A DNA stretch of 64,000 nt from Virgibacillus sp. NKC19-16 (GCF_021560035.1 NZ_CP074373.1:1794001-1858000), one strand, 5' to 3'. Positions 18,711 through 28,882 are shown, counted from the first letter of the stretch. Made by a program: numbers and translations. The notes: generated from the letters alone by a model not told the origin.

Positions 18711-19007
18711 TTACTTTTTATCAATATAGTTAAACTTGGGTTCCATTATTTTTCGGTTTAAATTAATTTTTAGATCCTTCTCTTCAAAATACCAGGCATC
18801 TTTTTTCTCTATAAAAAAAATAATATTTTCTACCTCTTCAGATGTGTGTACATCCTCTGGTTCATCTTTTGTAATACCTAATGAGAATCCTGGAACATTG
18901 CCACCAATGCCACCGTATCTTACATAGAATCGTAACTGCGAAGAATCTTTTATGTCCAATTCTTTCTTATACCATTTGGCAACTTCTTTACTTATTTGTA
19001 ATTTCAA
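18711..19007 (-). CDS. yneR: HesB/IscA-like protein YneR
   Basis: A 98-residue HesB-fold protein with RFYVRYGGIGGNVPGFSLGI in the middle. The cysteines that define A-type Fe-S carriers (one in the first half, C-x-C at the end) are absent, as in the YneR subgroup, so it is unlikely to carry a cluster in the classical way. Function unknown. The start is TTG at 19007 with GGAGCTG about nine bases upstream. It is convergent with yneQ as in B. subtilis. Confidence 0.87.
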   Translation of the reverse strand: MKLQISKEVAKWYKKELDIKDSSQLRFYVRYGGIGGNVPGFSLGITKDEPEDVHTSEEVENIIFFIEKKDAWYFEEKDLKINLNRKIMEPKFNYIDKK

Positions 19008-19046
19008 TGAAGTCAGCTCCTTATAGCGTCAAATGCCATTTTCCAT

Positions 19047-19277
19047 CTAGGATTGTTTACCCTTTTTTTCGGGAACTAAATCAACACCACCTGGATGAAA
19101 AGGATGACACTTACTAATCCTTTTTATTGTTAAACACCCACCCTTAATAGCACCAAAACGGTGAAAAGCTTCAAGTCCATATTCAGAGCATGTGGGATAA
19201 AAACGACAAGATGGGGGCTTAAAAGGACTAATTGCTTTACGATAAAATTTAATTAATCCTATAAAAATATATTTCAT
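19047..19277 (-). CDS. yidD: YidD-family membrane protein insertion efficiency factor
   Basis: A 76-residue YidD/UPF0161 protein. The signature is [20 protein letters not shown] followed by [17 protein letters not shown] and CHPFHPGG. An amphipathic N-terminal helix associates with the inner face of the membrane and helps YidC/Sec insert proteins. It starts 14 bases after folE2, so the two are one transcription unit. The usual yidD partners (rnpA, yidC) are not here; Bacilli often carry a detached copy (ytjA). Confidence 0.93.
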   Translation of the reverse strand: MKYIFIGLIKFYRKAISPFKPPSCRFYPTCSEYGLEAFHRFGAIKGGCLTIKRISKCHPFHPGGVDLVPEKKGKQS

Positions 19278-19291
19278 ACGAATTACCCTTT

Positions 19292-20227
19292 TCAGCTAAA
19301 TTCCGTATTGCGTTTATCATAACTGACTGAAGCAATTGCATCATGCAAATGGATTGATTCTTCGTTCCGGCATGAAACGTTAAATTTAGTTACAAAAGGC
19401 ATTTCATATAAATCTGCAGCTACAAGACGAGCCATATCTTCAACGAAACGCGGGTTCTCATAGGCTTGTTCTGTTACCATTTTCTCATCAGGTCTTTTTA
19501 AGACTGGATGTAGCCTGGCACTAGCGTTACTTTCAGCCGCTTCCAAAAGGTTTTCTTTCCAATCAAGGCTTGTCTCGTCAAAGTCTTCTGTTAGCGAAAT
19601 TTCCATTGTAATTTCACCGCGTTGATTATGTGCACTATATTCACTTATTTCCTTGGAACATGGACATAACGTTGTAATTAAACCTGATAGCGATGCACTA
19701 ATTGTATGCCCTTTTTCTTTATCATAAGCAACATAAATGACAGCATTTGCATGATTCATCCCAGTTAGGCCGGACTCTGGTGCTTTTCTTTCAAAAAACC
19801 AAGGAAATGCTACTTTTATCATAGCGTCATTTTGATCCAGTCGTTCAGCTAATTCACTAGTAAATTTTTTAAGTGTAGCTAAATCTACAGAAAGACCTTG
19901 TTCATGATAACTATTTAACTGCTGTGTGAAGCGGCTCATATTAGTCCCTTTACTCGTGTTTTTTAAGCTTGAGGTAAATTCTATTGTTCCAATACTCGTT
20001 TGCGTAGTTGGTTTTAAATTACTAAATACAGTAATGGGATGTTTTACATTTGCTATTCCAACAGCGTCAAGATCAAAAAGAAAATCTTTTTTTGTGTTCT
20101 GTAAATCTGCCATTTTACTTTTTTCGACAGGTTTTGATTTTGGAAGTGGCTCTACAGAACCGAATAATTTATGACGCTCAGCTTTATTTGGTAATTGTTT
20201 TATTGGGAATGTTGTAGTTTTGTCCAT
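19292..20227 (-). CDS. folE2: GTP cyclohydrolase FolE2 (type IB)
   Basis: A 311-residue FolE2/COG1469 enzyme that converts GTP to dihydroneopterin triphosphate, the first step of folate and pterin synthesis. The active-site cysteine lies in [20 protein letters not shown], a strong family block. FolE2 works with Mn or Fe and replaces zinc-dependent FolE when zinc is scarce; in B. subtilis it is Zur-controlled. I see no Zur box (AAATCGTAATNATTACGATTT-like) upstream, so here it may be constitutive or the only GTP cyclohydrolase. Confidence 0.95.
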   Translation of the reverse strand: MDKTTTFPIKQLPNKAERHKLFGSVEPLPKSKPVEKSKMADLQNTKKDFLFDLDAVGIANVKHPITVFSNLKPTTQTSIGTIEFTSSLKNTSKGTNMSRFTQQLNSYHEQGLSVDLATLKKFTSELAERLDQNDAMIKVAFPWFFERKAPESGLTGMNHANAVIYVAYDKEKGHTISASLSGLITTLCPCSKEISEYSAHNQRGEITMEISLTEDFDETSLDWKENLLEAAESNASARLHPVLKRPDEKMVTEQAYENPRFVEDMARLVAADLYEMPFVTKFNVSCRNEESIHLHDAIASVSYDKRNTEFS

Positions 20228-20261
20228 AACATAACATCCTTTCTAATTATGACTAAATACA

Positions 20262-20291
20262 AGTATACTAAAAAATACCGACTCTATTCAA
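20262..20291 (-). promoter_or_regulatory. Probable folE2-yidD promoter
   Basis: On the - strand, TTGAAT (20291-20286), an 18-bp spacer and TATACT (20267-20262), about 35 bases before the folE2 ATG. Confidence 0.6.
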
Positions 20292-20325
20292 TTTATTGGT
20301 TTGCCGAGACTAGTTAAGATCGTGT

Positions 20326-20910
20326 TTACATCCAGGTGATTTTCGGCTCGGTCTTATTCTTGATTCGCTTGATATTCTCCGTATGTCTATAAAAAACAAA
20401 TGCCGTTAATAAAGCAGTTACAATAGTAAGTCCAATTTCTTGAAATATGATGGAAGCAATCACAGCAACAACCCCTGTAACTATAGAAGAAAGGGAAACA
20501 TATTTCGATAAATAAAGTGTCAAAAGAAAGCTTGTAATCATGATTATAAATAATAATGGGTTAATCCCCAAAATTATACCACCAGATGTCGCTACCGCTT
20601 TTCCGCCTTTAAACTTAGCAAAAATGGGATATGTGTGCCCAACAACAGCAAATAAACCAATAGCCAATCGGTATACATCCCCGTCAAATAACAAAGGAAC
20701 TAATGTAGCAGCAGTTCCTTTTAATATATCTGCTGAAATAACGATACTACCCGCCTTAAAACCTAATACCCTAAATGTATTTGTTGCTCCCATATTTCCG
20801 CTGCCATGTTCCCGTATGTCCATATTATACCCAATCTTGCCGACAATAAGTGCAGAAGGTATAGAACCTAATAAATATGCTATAATACCAAATAATAAAT
20901 ATTCCATCAT
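20326..20910 (-). CDS. plsY: Glycerol-3-phosphate acyltransferase PlsY
   Basis: A 194-residue membrane enzyme that transfers acyl groups from acyl-phosphate to glycerol-3-phosphate, the first step of phospholipid synthesis with PlsX. The three PlsY blocks are visible: [26 protein letters not shown], and [21 protein letters not shown]. About five membrane segments. Two adjacent ATGs occur at the start (20910, 20907). In B. subtilis plsY (yneS) lies just before yneT-parE-parC; here a transporter operon has been inserted between. Confidence 0.96.
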   Translation of the reverse strand: MMEYLLFGIIAYLLGSIPSALIVGKIGYNMDIREHGSGNMGATNTFRVLGFKAGSIVISADILKGTAATLVPLLFDGDVYRLAIGLFAVVGHTYPIFAKFKGGKAVATSGGIILGINPLLFIIMITSFLLTLYLSKYVSLSSIVTGVVAVIASIIFQEIGLTIVTALLTAFVFYRHTENIKRIKNKTEPKITWM

Positions 20911-21122
20911 CCATCCTACTCTCTTTGTAATATAGAAAAAGGGTTATGTTCTTTATTTTAGCATGAAGTGATGTTTGAAAGAACCTTAAATCGAATTATA
21001 TGCTACATTTTCGATAAATATAAACGAAAATTATGTTTTTGACTTACTTGAAAAGGGTAATTAAAGATGGAAGTATGTTAATTTTATTGATTTTAAATTC
21101 AGGAAAAAGGAAGAATGATTAT

Positions 21123-22190
21123 ATGATAGAGTTTAAAAATGTAGATAAAGCATACGCCGATGGGACGCGTGCTTTAAAAGACTTTTCCTTAAAGGTAAAT
21201 AGCGGAGAAATCGTAACACTGATAGGACCAAGCGGCTGTGGAAAAACAACAAGTTTGAAAATGATAAATCGCCTTATTGAACCTACCGCTGGAATGATAT
21301 ACATAAATGATAAAGATATAAATGATTATAACATTCATGAATTACGCTGGAATATTGGCTACGTTCTGCAGGAAATTGCCTTGTTCCCTCACATGACTAT
21401 TGCCGAGAATATTTCAGTAGTTCCGGAAATGAAGAAATGGAAGCGCAACGAAATACGATCCCGAAGTGAAGAACTATTGGATATGGTTGGACTCGATCCT
21501 TCTACATACAAGCATAGAATGCCGCGGGAGCTATCCGGTGGTCAGCAGCAGCGTGTAGGGGTAATACGAGCCTTGGCTGCAGATCCTGACATTATTTTAA
21601 TGGACGAGCCTTTTAGTGCATTGGATCCTATAAGCAGAGAGCAATTACAACAGGATATTCGGCAATTACAAGAAGAAATTAAGAAAACCATTGTCTTTGT
21701 TACACATGATATGGACGAAGCAATGGCTTTAGGTGATAAGGTTTGTCTGATGAGGGACGGTGAAGCGGTACAAGTTGACACACCTCAACAATTGATTTTG
21801 CAGCCTAAGACCCAATTCGTAAAAGATTTTATTGGGGAGCGAAAATCGCCATGGCAAACTGCTGTAGATGTAATTGCAGATCAATCGCAGATACATTTTA
21901 TTTCACAAGAAGAATTTGATAATGGAAATTACTCCAAAACAGGCATGTACATTATAGTTGATGAAAACAACACGTATGTCGGGGCAGTCAATGATGGAGA
22001 TTTAATAGAGGCAACTACACTAAATAATGATATACCCCTTTTTAAAGCTACAGAGATAATAGAGTTAAAGGATCAGCCATTATTTCCTGTTTTAAAAGAC
22101 CAAAGAATTGTTGGAGTTATCAATTATAAGGATATTGTTTCCTTTTTAAAAAGGAAAACAAGGACTGAAAACGGGGTGATTCGTTCATGA
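21123..22190 (+). CDS. ABC transporter ATPase, OpuC/ProV or EgtV type, with CBS-like C terminus
   Basis: A 355-residue ABC ATPase: Walker A GPSGCGKTTS (about 35), Q-loop YVLQEIALFPHM, signature LSGGQQQRVG, Walker B IILMDEPFSALD and the switch His in FVTHDMDEA. About residues 240-350 form a CBS-type regulatory region that senses ionic strength in osmoprotectant transporters. The frame extends to 21033, but ATG at 21123 (MIEFKNVDKAY) follows AAGGAAG and is the standard start. It overlaps the next gene by four bases. Substrate (betaine/choline-type solute or ergothioneine) cannot be settled from the ATPase. Confidence 0.9.
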   Translation: MIEFKNVDKAYADGTRALKDFSLKVNSGEIVTLIGPSGCGKTTSLKMINRLIEPTAGMIYINDKDINDYNIHELRWNIGYVLQEIALFPHMTIAENISVVPEMKKWKRNEIRSRSEELLDMVGLDPSTYKHRMPRELSGGQQQRVGVIRALAADPDIILMDEPFSALDPISREQLQQDIRQLQEEIKKTIVFVTHDMDEAMALGDKVCLMRDGEAVQVDTPQQLILQPKTQFVKDFIGERKSPWQTAVDVIADQSQIHFISQEEFDNGNYSKTGMYIIVDENNTYVGAVNDGDLIEATTLNNDIPLFKATEIIELKDQPLFPVLKDQRIVGVINYKDIVSFLKRKTRTENGVIRS

Positions 22191-23707
22191 GTGAATTTAT
22201 TTCCGTATTTCAAGAAAGGCAGGATATGTTGCTGGAGGTAATTTGGGAACATTTACAAATATCACTTATATCATTGGTTATTGCCGTTATTATTGCAGTC
22301 CCCTTAGGCTTAATTTTAACAAGATACCCACGTGTAGCTGAGCCGGTAATAGGCTTATCAGCAGTCATGCAAACAATACCAAGTCTAGCGGTATTAGCTT
22401 TTTTAATTCCCTTTTTCGGGATTGGCACAACACCTGCAATTGTTGCACTCACTATATACGGCCTTCTACCCATTTTAAGAAATACGTATACAGGGATTAA
22501 AGAAGTTAACCCAGCTTTAAAAGAAGCAGCAACAGGTATGGGCATGAATTCAGTAAAAAGGTTAACCAAAGTTGAATTACCGATTGCAATGCCTGTGATG
22601 ATGGCAGGTATTCGGACTTCGATGGTTCTAATTGTTGGGACGACCACAATAGCAGCTCTTATTGGGGCTGGCGGTTTAGGTGAGTTAATCCTGTTAGGGA
22701 TTGATCGAGGCGCTGATGTTAATCTCATATTACTTGGAGCCATACCTGCAGCATTACTAGCGATTGCACTTGATTTTATTTTACGGGGATTTGAACGTAT
22801 TTCAAAAAAGGCTGGATTTAAATCGTTTATTGCTATGTTAGTAATTGCTGTCCTTATCGTTACCACGCCGTTTTTCATTAACACCTCCAAAACTGCGGAT
22901 TTAGTAATCGGAGGAAAATTGGGATCTGAACCTGCAATTTTAATAAATATGTACAAGCTATTAATTGAAGAAGAAACAGATTTAGAAGTGGAACTGGAAC
23001 CCGGGCTTGGAAAAACAGCCTTCGTATTTACTGCATTGCAAGAGGGAAGTATTGATATATTCCCTGAATTCACCGGGACAGCTATTGTTACCCATTTAGA
23101 AGAAGAGCCGCAAAGTAACGATGCGCAAGAAGTATATGAACAAGCAAAACAGGGAATGAAAGAAGAATATAACATGGAATTTCTGCAACCTATGGAATTT
23201 AATAATACGTATACTGTCGCTACGACACAGGAAATCGCAGAAGAACACAATTTAGAAGAGATTGGCGACATAAAAAAAATAGAAGATGAAATTACGGCAG
23301 GCTTTACATTGGAATTTAGGGATAGATATGATGGATATGTTGGTATGCAGGATGTTTATAATCTTGACATAGCCAATATCAGTACAATGGATCCTGGTAT
23401 ACGGCAGGACGCCTTAGCTAATGGAGAAGTAGACATCATTGACGCTTACGCTACAGACAGTTATATGGTAGAATTGGACTTAGTAACATTAGACGATCCT
23501 GAAAATCTGTTCCCGCCATATCAAGGAGCCCCACTTCTTAGATCGGAAACATTGAATGATCATCCGGAATTAGAAGGGGTATTAAATCAACTTGGTGGTA
23601 AAATAACAGATGAGGAGATGCGCGAAATGAATTATGAAGTTGATTATGAAGACAGATCTCCAAGTGAAGTAGCAAGAGAATTCCTACAAAGTGAAGGCTT
23701 ACTTTAA
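22187..23707 (+). CDS. ABC permease fused to its substrate-binding domain (OpuC/EgtU type)
   Basis: A 506-residue fusion: about six membrane segments with the permease EAA loop (KEAATGMGMNSVKRLTKVELP) in the first 210 residues, then, after one more hydrophobic segment, an extracellular OpuAC/OpuCC-type binding domain (TADLVIGGKLGSEPAILINM onward). The ATGA overlap with the ATPase gene shows translational coupling; no separate binding-protein gene is present, so the pair is a complete importer. The same architecture and length occur in EgtU, the ergothioneine permease of Streptococcus and Listeria (formerly BilE/OpuC-like), and in some compatible-solute systems. Confidence 0.88.
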   Translation: MSEFISVFQERQDMLLEVIWEHLQISLISLVIAVIIAVPLGLILTRYPRVAEPVIGLSAVMQTIPSLAVLAFLIPFFGIGTTPAIVALTIYGLLPILRNTYTGIKEVNPALKEAATGMGMNSVKRLTKVELPIAMPVMMAGIRTSMVLIVGTTTIAALIGAGGLGELILLGIDRGADVNLILLGAIPAALLAIALDFILRGFERISKKAGFKSFIAMLVIAVLIVTTPFFINTSKTADLVIGGKLGSEPAILINMYKLLIEEETDLEVELEPGLGKTAFVFTALQEGSIDIFPEFTGTAIVTHLEEEPQSNDAQEVYEQAKQGMKEEYNMEFLQPMEFNNTYTVATTQEIAEEHNLEEIGDIKKIEDEITAGFTLEFRDRYDGYVGMQDVYNLDIANISTMDPGIRQDALANGEVDIIDAYATDSYMVELDLVTLDDPENLFPPYQGAPLLRSETLNDHPELEGVLNQLGGKITDEEMREMNYEVDYEDRSPSEVAREFLQSEGLL

Positions 23708-23729
23708 AACGAAAAGAGGGCGTGAAAAT

Positions 23730-24149
23730 ATGTCTTGGGAAAATCCGGAAAACGAAACAATGAAGAAAGTATTAGAATCAGCGAAAACAATTGCAGTTGT
23801 AGGACTTTCTGATAATCCTGACAGAACATCATATCAAATATCAAAAATAATGCAGGAAAAAGGATACAGGATCATCCCGGTTAATCCAACTGTTGAAGAA
23901 GTACTGGGAGAAGAGGCTTATTCGAAGCTAACAGATATACCTGAAAAAGTGGATATTATAAATGTTTTCAGAAGACCGGAACATTTGCCTGCTATTGCGA
24001 AAGAAGCCGCCCAAACGGATTGCCGCGTATTTTGGGCACAACAAGGCATCGTAAACGAAGAGGCTTATAATTATTTGAAAGAACGAGATTTCATCGTAAT
24101 GATGGATTTATGTATCAAAGTAGTACACAGTGTTCTAGTGCAGAAATAA
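23730..24149 (+). CDS. yneT: CoA-binding domain protein YneT
   Basis: A 139-residue protein made only of a CoA-binding (succinyl-CoA-synthetase-like Rossmann) domain: IAVVGLSDNPDRTSYQISKI near residue 18, VNPTVEEVLGEEAY, and FWAQQGIVNEEA. Function unknown; it probably binds CoA or an acyl-CoA. ATG at 23730 follows AAAGAGGG; the frame extends into the preceding gene but without a better site. It precedes parE as in B. subtilis and ends at a terminator. Confidence 0.92.
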   Translation: MSWENPENETMKKVLESAKTIAVVGLSDNPDRTSYQISKIMQEKGYRIIPVNPTVEEVLGEEAYSKLTDIPEKVDIINVFRRPEHLPAIAKEAAQTDCRVFWAQQGIVNEEAYNYLKERDFIVMMDLCIKVVHSVLVQK

Positions 24150-24159
24150 CCTGAGAAAG

Positions 24160-24195
24160 GAAAGGATGACTGAAAACGTCATCCTTTCTCTTATT
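24160..24195 (+). terminator. yneT terminator
   Basis: GAAAGGATGAC and GTCATCCTTTC around a short loop, followed by TCTTATT. Confidence 0.82.
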
Positions 24196-24360
24196 ACAAA
24201 AAAAAATGCAAGTGGAATTTAATTATAGTATACTTATTATCGGATTTAGGTTAGTATAAGTTAACTATACAATCATTTTACATTAAAAAACATTTGTTCT
24301 ATTATATGATATAGTATACCTATGATATTTCTTATTAGGGGGAAAGGAGTCGAAGGTGAT

Positions 24361-26313
24361 TTGGCTAATCCAACACAATATACAGATGATTCCATCCAAG
24401 TTTTAGAAGGACTTGATGCTGTTAGAAAAAGGCCCGGAATGTATATAGGCAGTACTGATATACGGGGTCTGCATCATTTAGTATTTGAGATTGTTGATAA
24501 TGCCGTAGACGAGGCATTGGCAGGTTACGGAAATTTTATTAAGGTACAGATACATAATGACAATAGTATCTCTATTGAAGATAGCGGGCGAGGGGTCCCA
24601 ACAGGCATGCACCGTTCTGGTAAGCCAACAATCGAAGTGATTTTCACCGTTCTTCACGCTGGAGGTAAGTTTGGACAAGGTGGCTACAAAACGAGTGGGG
24701 GGTTACATGGTGTCGGCGGTTCTGTTGTAAATGCATTGTCTGAATGGCTTGAGGTGACAATCTTCCGCGAAGGATATACGTATGAACAACGGTTTGAAAA
24801 TGGCGGCAAACCAGTTGGATCACTTAAGAAAAAAGGCCCTACAAAGAAGACTGGTACCATTATTCATTTTAAGCCAGATCCAACGATTTTATCTGCGGTT
24901 GATTTTGACTTTGAAACATTATCAGAGAGGTTACGGGAATCAGCCTTTTTATTAAAAGGTTTAGAGATTCAATTAATTGATAGTCGAACAGATGAAGAAG
25001 AAACATATCAATATCCTGATGGGCTTAAATCATTTGTGGATTACTTAAATGAAGAAAAAGATACCTTACATCAGGTGGTTTCGTTTGAAGGGAATCAGCA
25101 GGGATTCGAAGTCGACTTTGCTTTTCAATTTAATGACGGGTATGCGGAAAGTATGCTTTCCTTTGTAAACCATGTTCGTACAAAGGATGGAGGAACGCAT
25201 GAATCCGGAGCTAGAACGGCAATTACAAGAACATTTAATGATTACGCAAGAAAAGTCGCTTTATTGAAAGAGAAAGACAAGAATTTAGAAGGAACTGATA
25301 TACGCGAAGGGTTAACAGCCATTATTTCTATTCGTATTCCTGAAGAAAAGCTGCAATTCGAAGGTCAAACGAAAGGGAAACTTGGTACAACGGAAGCGAG
25401 ATCAATCGTGGATGCTGTTGTATCCGAAAAACTTTCCTATTTTCTGGAAGAGAATCCTGACATTTCCGGATCGTTAATAAAAAAATCAATGAAAGCGAAA
25501 GAGGCTCGTGAAGCAGCACGTAAAGCTCGTGAAGATGCAAGAACAGGCAAGAAAAAACGCAAAAAGGACACGCTTTTAAGCGGAAAGCTTACACCGGCAC
25601 AATCCAGAAATGCGAAAAAAAATGAACTCTATTTAGTAGAAGGGGATTCTGCAGGGGGTTCTGCAAAGCAAGGTAGGGATAGAAAATTTCAAGCCATTCT
25701 TCCTTTGCGCGGAAAAGTTATTAACACAGAAAAAGCCAACCTTCAGGATGTTTTTAAAAATGAGGAAATATCCACTATCATTCATACAATAGGCGCAGGA
25801 GTGGGGGGCGACTTTGATTTAGAGGATGTCCAATACGATAAAATTATAATTATGACAGATGCTGATACCGACGGCGCTCATATTCAAGTCTTATTATTAA
25901 CGTTCTTCTACCGCTATATGCGTTCACTTGTCGAAGCAGGTAAAATTTTCATCGCTCTTCCTCCTCTATTTAAAATTTCTAAAGGCAAGGGAAAAAATGA
26001 GAAAACGGTTTACACATGGGATGAGGAAAAGATGAAAGAAGCAACAAAGGAATTTAAGAATGGTTATATCATTCAGCGCTATAAAGGGCTAGGTGAAATG
26101 AATGCGGATCAGCTTTGGGAAACGACCATGAATCCCGAAAGTCGTACACTGATTCGTGTTACAATAGAAGACCTTGCCAGAGCGGAAAGAAGAGTAACCA
26201 CATTAATGGGCGATAAAGTAGAACCAAGAAGAAAGTGGATCGAAAGCAATGTTGAATTTGATATGGATGAAGATGCCAACATATTAGAAAACGAGAAAAT
26301 TCATACGGATTAA
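24361..26313 (+). CDS. parE: DNA topoisomerase IV subunit B
   Basis: A 650-residue GHKL-ATPase/TOPRIM subunit of topoisomerase IV, which decatenates daughter chromosomes. The ATPase domain has LEGLDAVRKRPGMYIGST and GGLHGVGGSVVNALS; the TOPRIM domain has EGDSAGGSAKQGRDR and the DAD triad in MTDADTDGAH. Adjacency to parC, without recF, identifies ParE rather than GyrB. The start is uncertain: the frame opens at ATG 24322, but TTG at 24361 gives a normal-length N terminus and follows AAAGGAG and AAGGTGAT. parC begins 11 bases after the stop. Confidence 0.96.
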   Translation: MANPTQYTDDSIQVLEGLDAVRKRPGMYIGSTDIRGLHHLVFEIVDNAVDEALAGYGNFIKVQIHNDNSISIEDSGRGVPTGMHRSGKPTIEVIFTVLHAGGKFGQGGYKTSGGLHGVGGSVVNALSEWLEVTIFREGYTYEQRFENGGKPVGSLKKKGPTKKTGTIIHFKPDPTILSAVDFDFETLSERLRESAFLLKGLEIQLIDSRTDEEETYQYPDGLKSFVDYLNEEKDTLHQVVSFEGNQQGFEVDFAFQFNDGYAESMLSFVNHVRTKDGGTHESGARTAITRTFNDYARKVALLKEKDKNLEGTDIREGLTAIISIRIPEEKLQFEGQTKGKLGTTEARSIVDAVVSEKLSYFLEENPDISGSLIKKSMKAKEAREAARKAREDARTGKKKRKKDTLLSGKLTPAQSRNAKKNELYLVEGDSAGGSAKQGRDRKFQAILPLRGKVINTEKANLQDVFKNEEISTIIHTIGAGVGGDFDLEDVQYDKIIIMTDADTDGAHIQVLLLTFFYRYMRSLVEAGKIFIALPPLFKISKGKGKNEKTVYTWDEEKMKEATKEFKNGYIIQRYKGLGEMNADQLWETTMNPESRTLIRVTIEDLARAERRVTTLMGDKVEPRRKWIESNVEFDMDEDANILENEKIHTD

Positions 26314-26324
26314 GGGGGGTTGGT

Positions 26325-28775
26325 TTGGCACAGCCTGAAAAATTTATGGACCTTCCATTAGAAGAAGTTATTGGGGACAGGTTTGGAAGATACAGTAAAT
26401 ACATTATTCAAGATAGAGCATTACCGGACGCGAGGGATGGTCTAAAACCTGTTCAGCGCAGAATCTTATATGCGATGCATGAAGAAAAAAATACACATGA
26501 TAAACACTTTCGAAAGTCTGCCAAAACGGTTGGCACAGTTATTGGTAATTACCATCCACACGGTGATTCTTCCGTTTATGAAGCGATGGTCCGCCTGAGC
26601 CAAGATTGGAAGATTAGAAACGTATTAATTGAGATGCATGGAAACAATGGAAGTATTGACGGGGATTCAGCAGCAGCTATGCGGTATACGGAAGCGCGGC
26701 TTGGGCGTATTGCTTCAGAACTGTTGAAAGATATTGATAAAGAAACAGTTGATTTCTTTCCTAATTTTGACGAAACAAGCGAAGAACCAGTTGTATTACC
26801 TGCTAAATTCCCCAATTTGTTGGTTAATGGATCAACAGGAATCTCTGCAGGATATGCAACGGATATCCCCCCACACAATTTAGCTGAAGTAATCGATGCA
26901 GTTATTATGAAGATGGATAAACCCGATGTTACTGTTGATGACTTGATGGAAGTAATTCAAGGACCTGATTTTCCTACAGGTGGCATTATTCAGGGTGTGG
27001 ATGGAATAAAGAAAGCCTATGAAACTGGTCGTGGCAAAGTGATAAATCGAAGCAGGGCGAAAGTTGAAGAAGTACGCGGGAACCGTCAGCAAATCGTTAT
27101 TGAAGAAGTGCCTTATGAAGTAAATAAAGCAACTATGGTTAAAAAAATTGATGAGCTTCGAATTGATCGTAAAGTAGAAGGAATTGCCGAAGTTCGGGAT
27201 GAAACCGATCGAACAGGTCTGCAAATTGTTATTGAATTGAAAAAAGATGCAGATAGTGAAGGTGTTTTAAATTATTTATATAAAAACACTGATTTGCAGG
27301 TAACATATAATTTCAATTTAGTGGCTATAAAGGATAAGACACCTACATTATTGTCTTTACCACAAATACTTGATGCATATATTAACCATCAGAAGGAAGT
27401 TGTAACAAGGCAGACAACGTTTGATTTAAAAAAAGCAAAAAACCGTTCTCATATTGTAGAAGGACTGATTAAGGCCATCTCCATATTGGATGAACTGATC
27501 GTTACAATTCGTGAATCTAAAGATAAACAAGACGCCAAAAAGCGGATTATAGCTAAATATGATTTTACCGAAGCACAGGCAGAAGCTATTGTCATGCTGC
27601 AACTATACCGTTTAACAAATACAGATATTACATTGCTTGAAAAAGAAGCTGAAGAATTACGAAACAAAATAACAGAACTGGAAGCTATTTTGGCAAGTGA
27701 AAAAAGACTTTATCAAACAATCAAAAAAGATTTAAAGCAAATCAAGAAAACATTTTCGGATAAACGAAGAACAAGTATTGAAGATAAAATCGAGGAGTTA
27801 ACGTTTAATATTGAAGTGACCGTTGCAAGTGAAGATGTGCTTGTTTCGATTACAAGAGATGGATATCTCAAACGAACTAGTTTGAGATCCTACGGAGCAT
27901 CAAATGGTGACGACATGGCCATTAAAGATAAGGATCACCTAGTAGGACTGATGGAGTTAAATACGACAGATAAAATATTGCTTTTCACAAGCAAAGGACA
28001 TTACATACTCCTCCCAGTACACCACTTATCGGATATACGTTGGAAGGATATTGGTCAGCATATATCGAATATTGTTTCGATAGCAAAAGATGAGCATATT
28101 ATTCAGTGTATTCCTGTTCGTGAATTTGAAGAAGGTAACACCCTCATTTTCTTTACTAAAAACGGTATGATAAAACGAAGCGAATTTAAACTATATGATG
28201 CCCAAAGATATGCAAAAGCATTAATCGCGTTAAACCTCAAGAAAGATGATGAGCTTGTCAATGTTTACCAAACAAATGGTCAGTCAGATGTATTTCTTGT
28301 TTCAAATAAAGGATATGGCTTATGGTACAACGAATCAGAAGTTTCACTTGTTGGTCAGCGAGCTGCGGGCGTTAAAGCAATGCAATTAAAAGATGATGAA
28401 TATGTTGTAAGCGGACAGGTGCTTGATGCGTCTCAAGATCCTTCAATAGTTGTTCTGACACAACGCGGAGCATGCAAACGGATGAAGCTGAAGGAATTCG
28501 AAAAGACTAGCCGAGCTAAACGAGGTCAAGCCTTGTTAAAAGAATTAAAGAAAAAGCCACATCGAGTCAAAGGTTTTTTCATTGTAGAAGAAAAAGACAC
28601 ATTATATTTTCAAACAACAAATGGGGAAACCCACAGCATTTTCCCGCTTGAACTATCCACTAGTAGTAGAACTAGCAATGGCTCGTTTATTTTAGATGCG
28701 GATAATCAAGGCGAAGTAACAGAGGTCTGGAGGGAAGAAAAGTATCGAAAACCATTTGGTGAATCCATGGAATAA
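26325..28775 (+). CDS. parC: DNA topoisomerase IV subunit A
   Basis: An 816-residue DNA-cleaving subunit. The catalytic tyrosine lies in AAMRYTEARLG, about residue 124. The quinolone-resistance region reads HPHGDSSVYEAMVRLSQDW, with the Ser and Glu found in drug-sensitive enzymes. The C-terminal beta-pinwheel that wraps DNA covers about residues 490-800. The start is TTG at 26325 with AAGGGGGG upstream. It forms an operon with parE and is followed by a hairpin at 28780. Confidence 0.97.
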   Translation: MAQPEKFMDLPLEEVIGDRFGRYSKYIIQDRALPDARDGLKPVQRRILYAMHEEKNTHDKHFRKSAKTVGTVIGNYHPHGDSSVYEAMVRLSQDWKIRNVLIEMHGNNGSIDGDSAAAMRYTEARLGRIASELLKDIDKETVDFFPNFDETSEEPVVLPAKFPNLLVNGSTGISAGYATDIPPHNLAEVIDAVIMKMDKPDVTVDDLMEVIQGPDFPTGGIIQGVDGIKKAYETGRGKVINRSRAKVEEVRGNRQQIVIEEVPYEVNKATMVKKIDELRIDRKVEGIAEVRDETDRTGLQIVIELKKDADSEGVLNYLYKNTDLQVTYNFNLVAIKDKTPTLLSLPQILDAYINHQKEVVTRQTTFDLKKAKNRSHIVEGLIKAISILDELIVTIRESKDKQDAKKRIIAKYDFTEAQAEAIVMLQLYRLTNTDITLLEKEAEELRNKITELEAILASEKRLYQTIKKDLKQIKKTFSDKRRTSIEDKIEELTFNIEVTVASEDVLVSITRDGYLKRTSLRSYGASNGDDMAIKDKDHLVGLMELNTTDKILLFTSKGHYILLPVHHLSDIRWKDIGQHISNIVSIAKDEHIIQCIPVREFEEGNTLIFFTKNGMIKRSEFKLYDAQRYAKALIALNLKKDDELVNVYQTNGQSDVFLVSNKGYGLWYNESEVSLVGQRAAGVKAMQLKDDEYVVSGQVLDASQDPSIVVLTQRGACKRMKLKEFEKTSRAKRGQALLKELKKKPHRVKGFFIVEEKDTLYFQTTNGETHSIFPLELSTSSRTSNGSFILDADNQGEVTEVWREEKYRKPFGESME

Positions 28776-28779
28776 GCTA

Positions 28780-28810
28780 CAGGCAGTATAAACTGCCTGG
28801 TTATACCATG
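28780..28810 (+). terminator. Probable parC terminator
   Basis: CAGGCAGT and ACTGCCTG form a perfect 8-bp stem with an ATAA loop directly after parC; the following sequence is only weakly T-rich. Confidence 0.55.
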
Positions 28811-28882
28811 ATTTTCTTTGCTATGGGCATGAAAAATACTTCCTGTTTTCTGAAGAATATGATAAGGTAGAAGCAATCAATG

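Noticed and set aside
22210-23271. 353-residue open frame antisense to the ABC permease fusion
   Set aside because: It is the mirror of a clear coding frame, has skewed composition (Ser/Ile-rich) and no ribosome-binding site or family resemblance.
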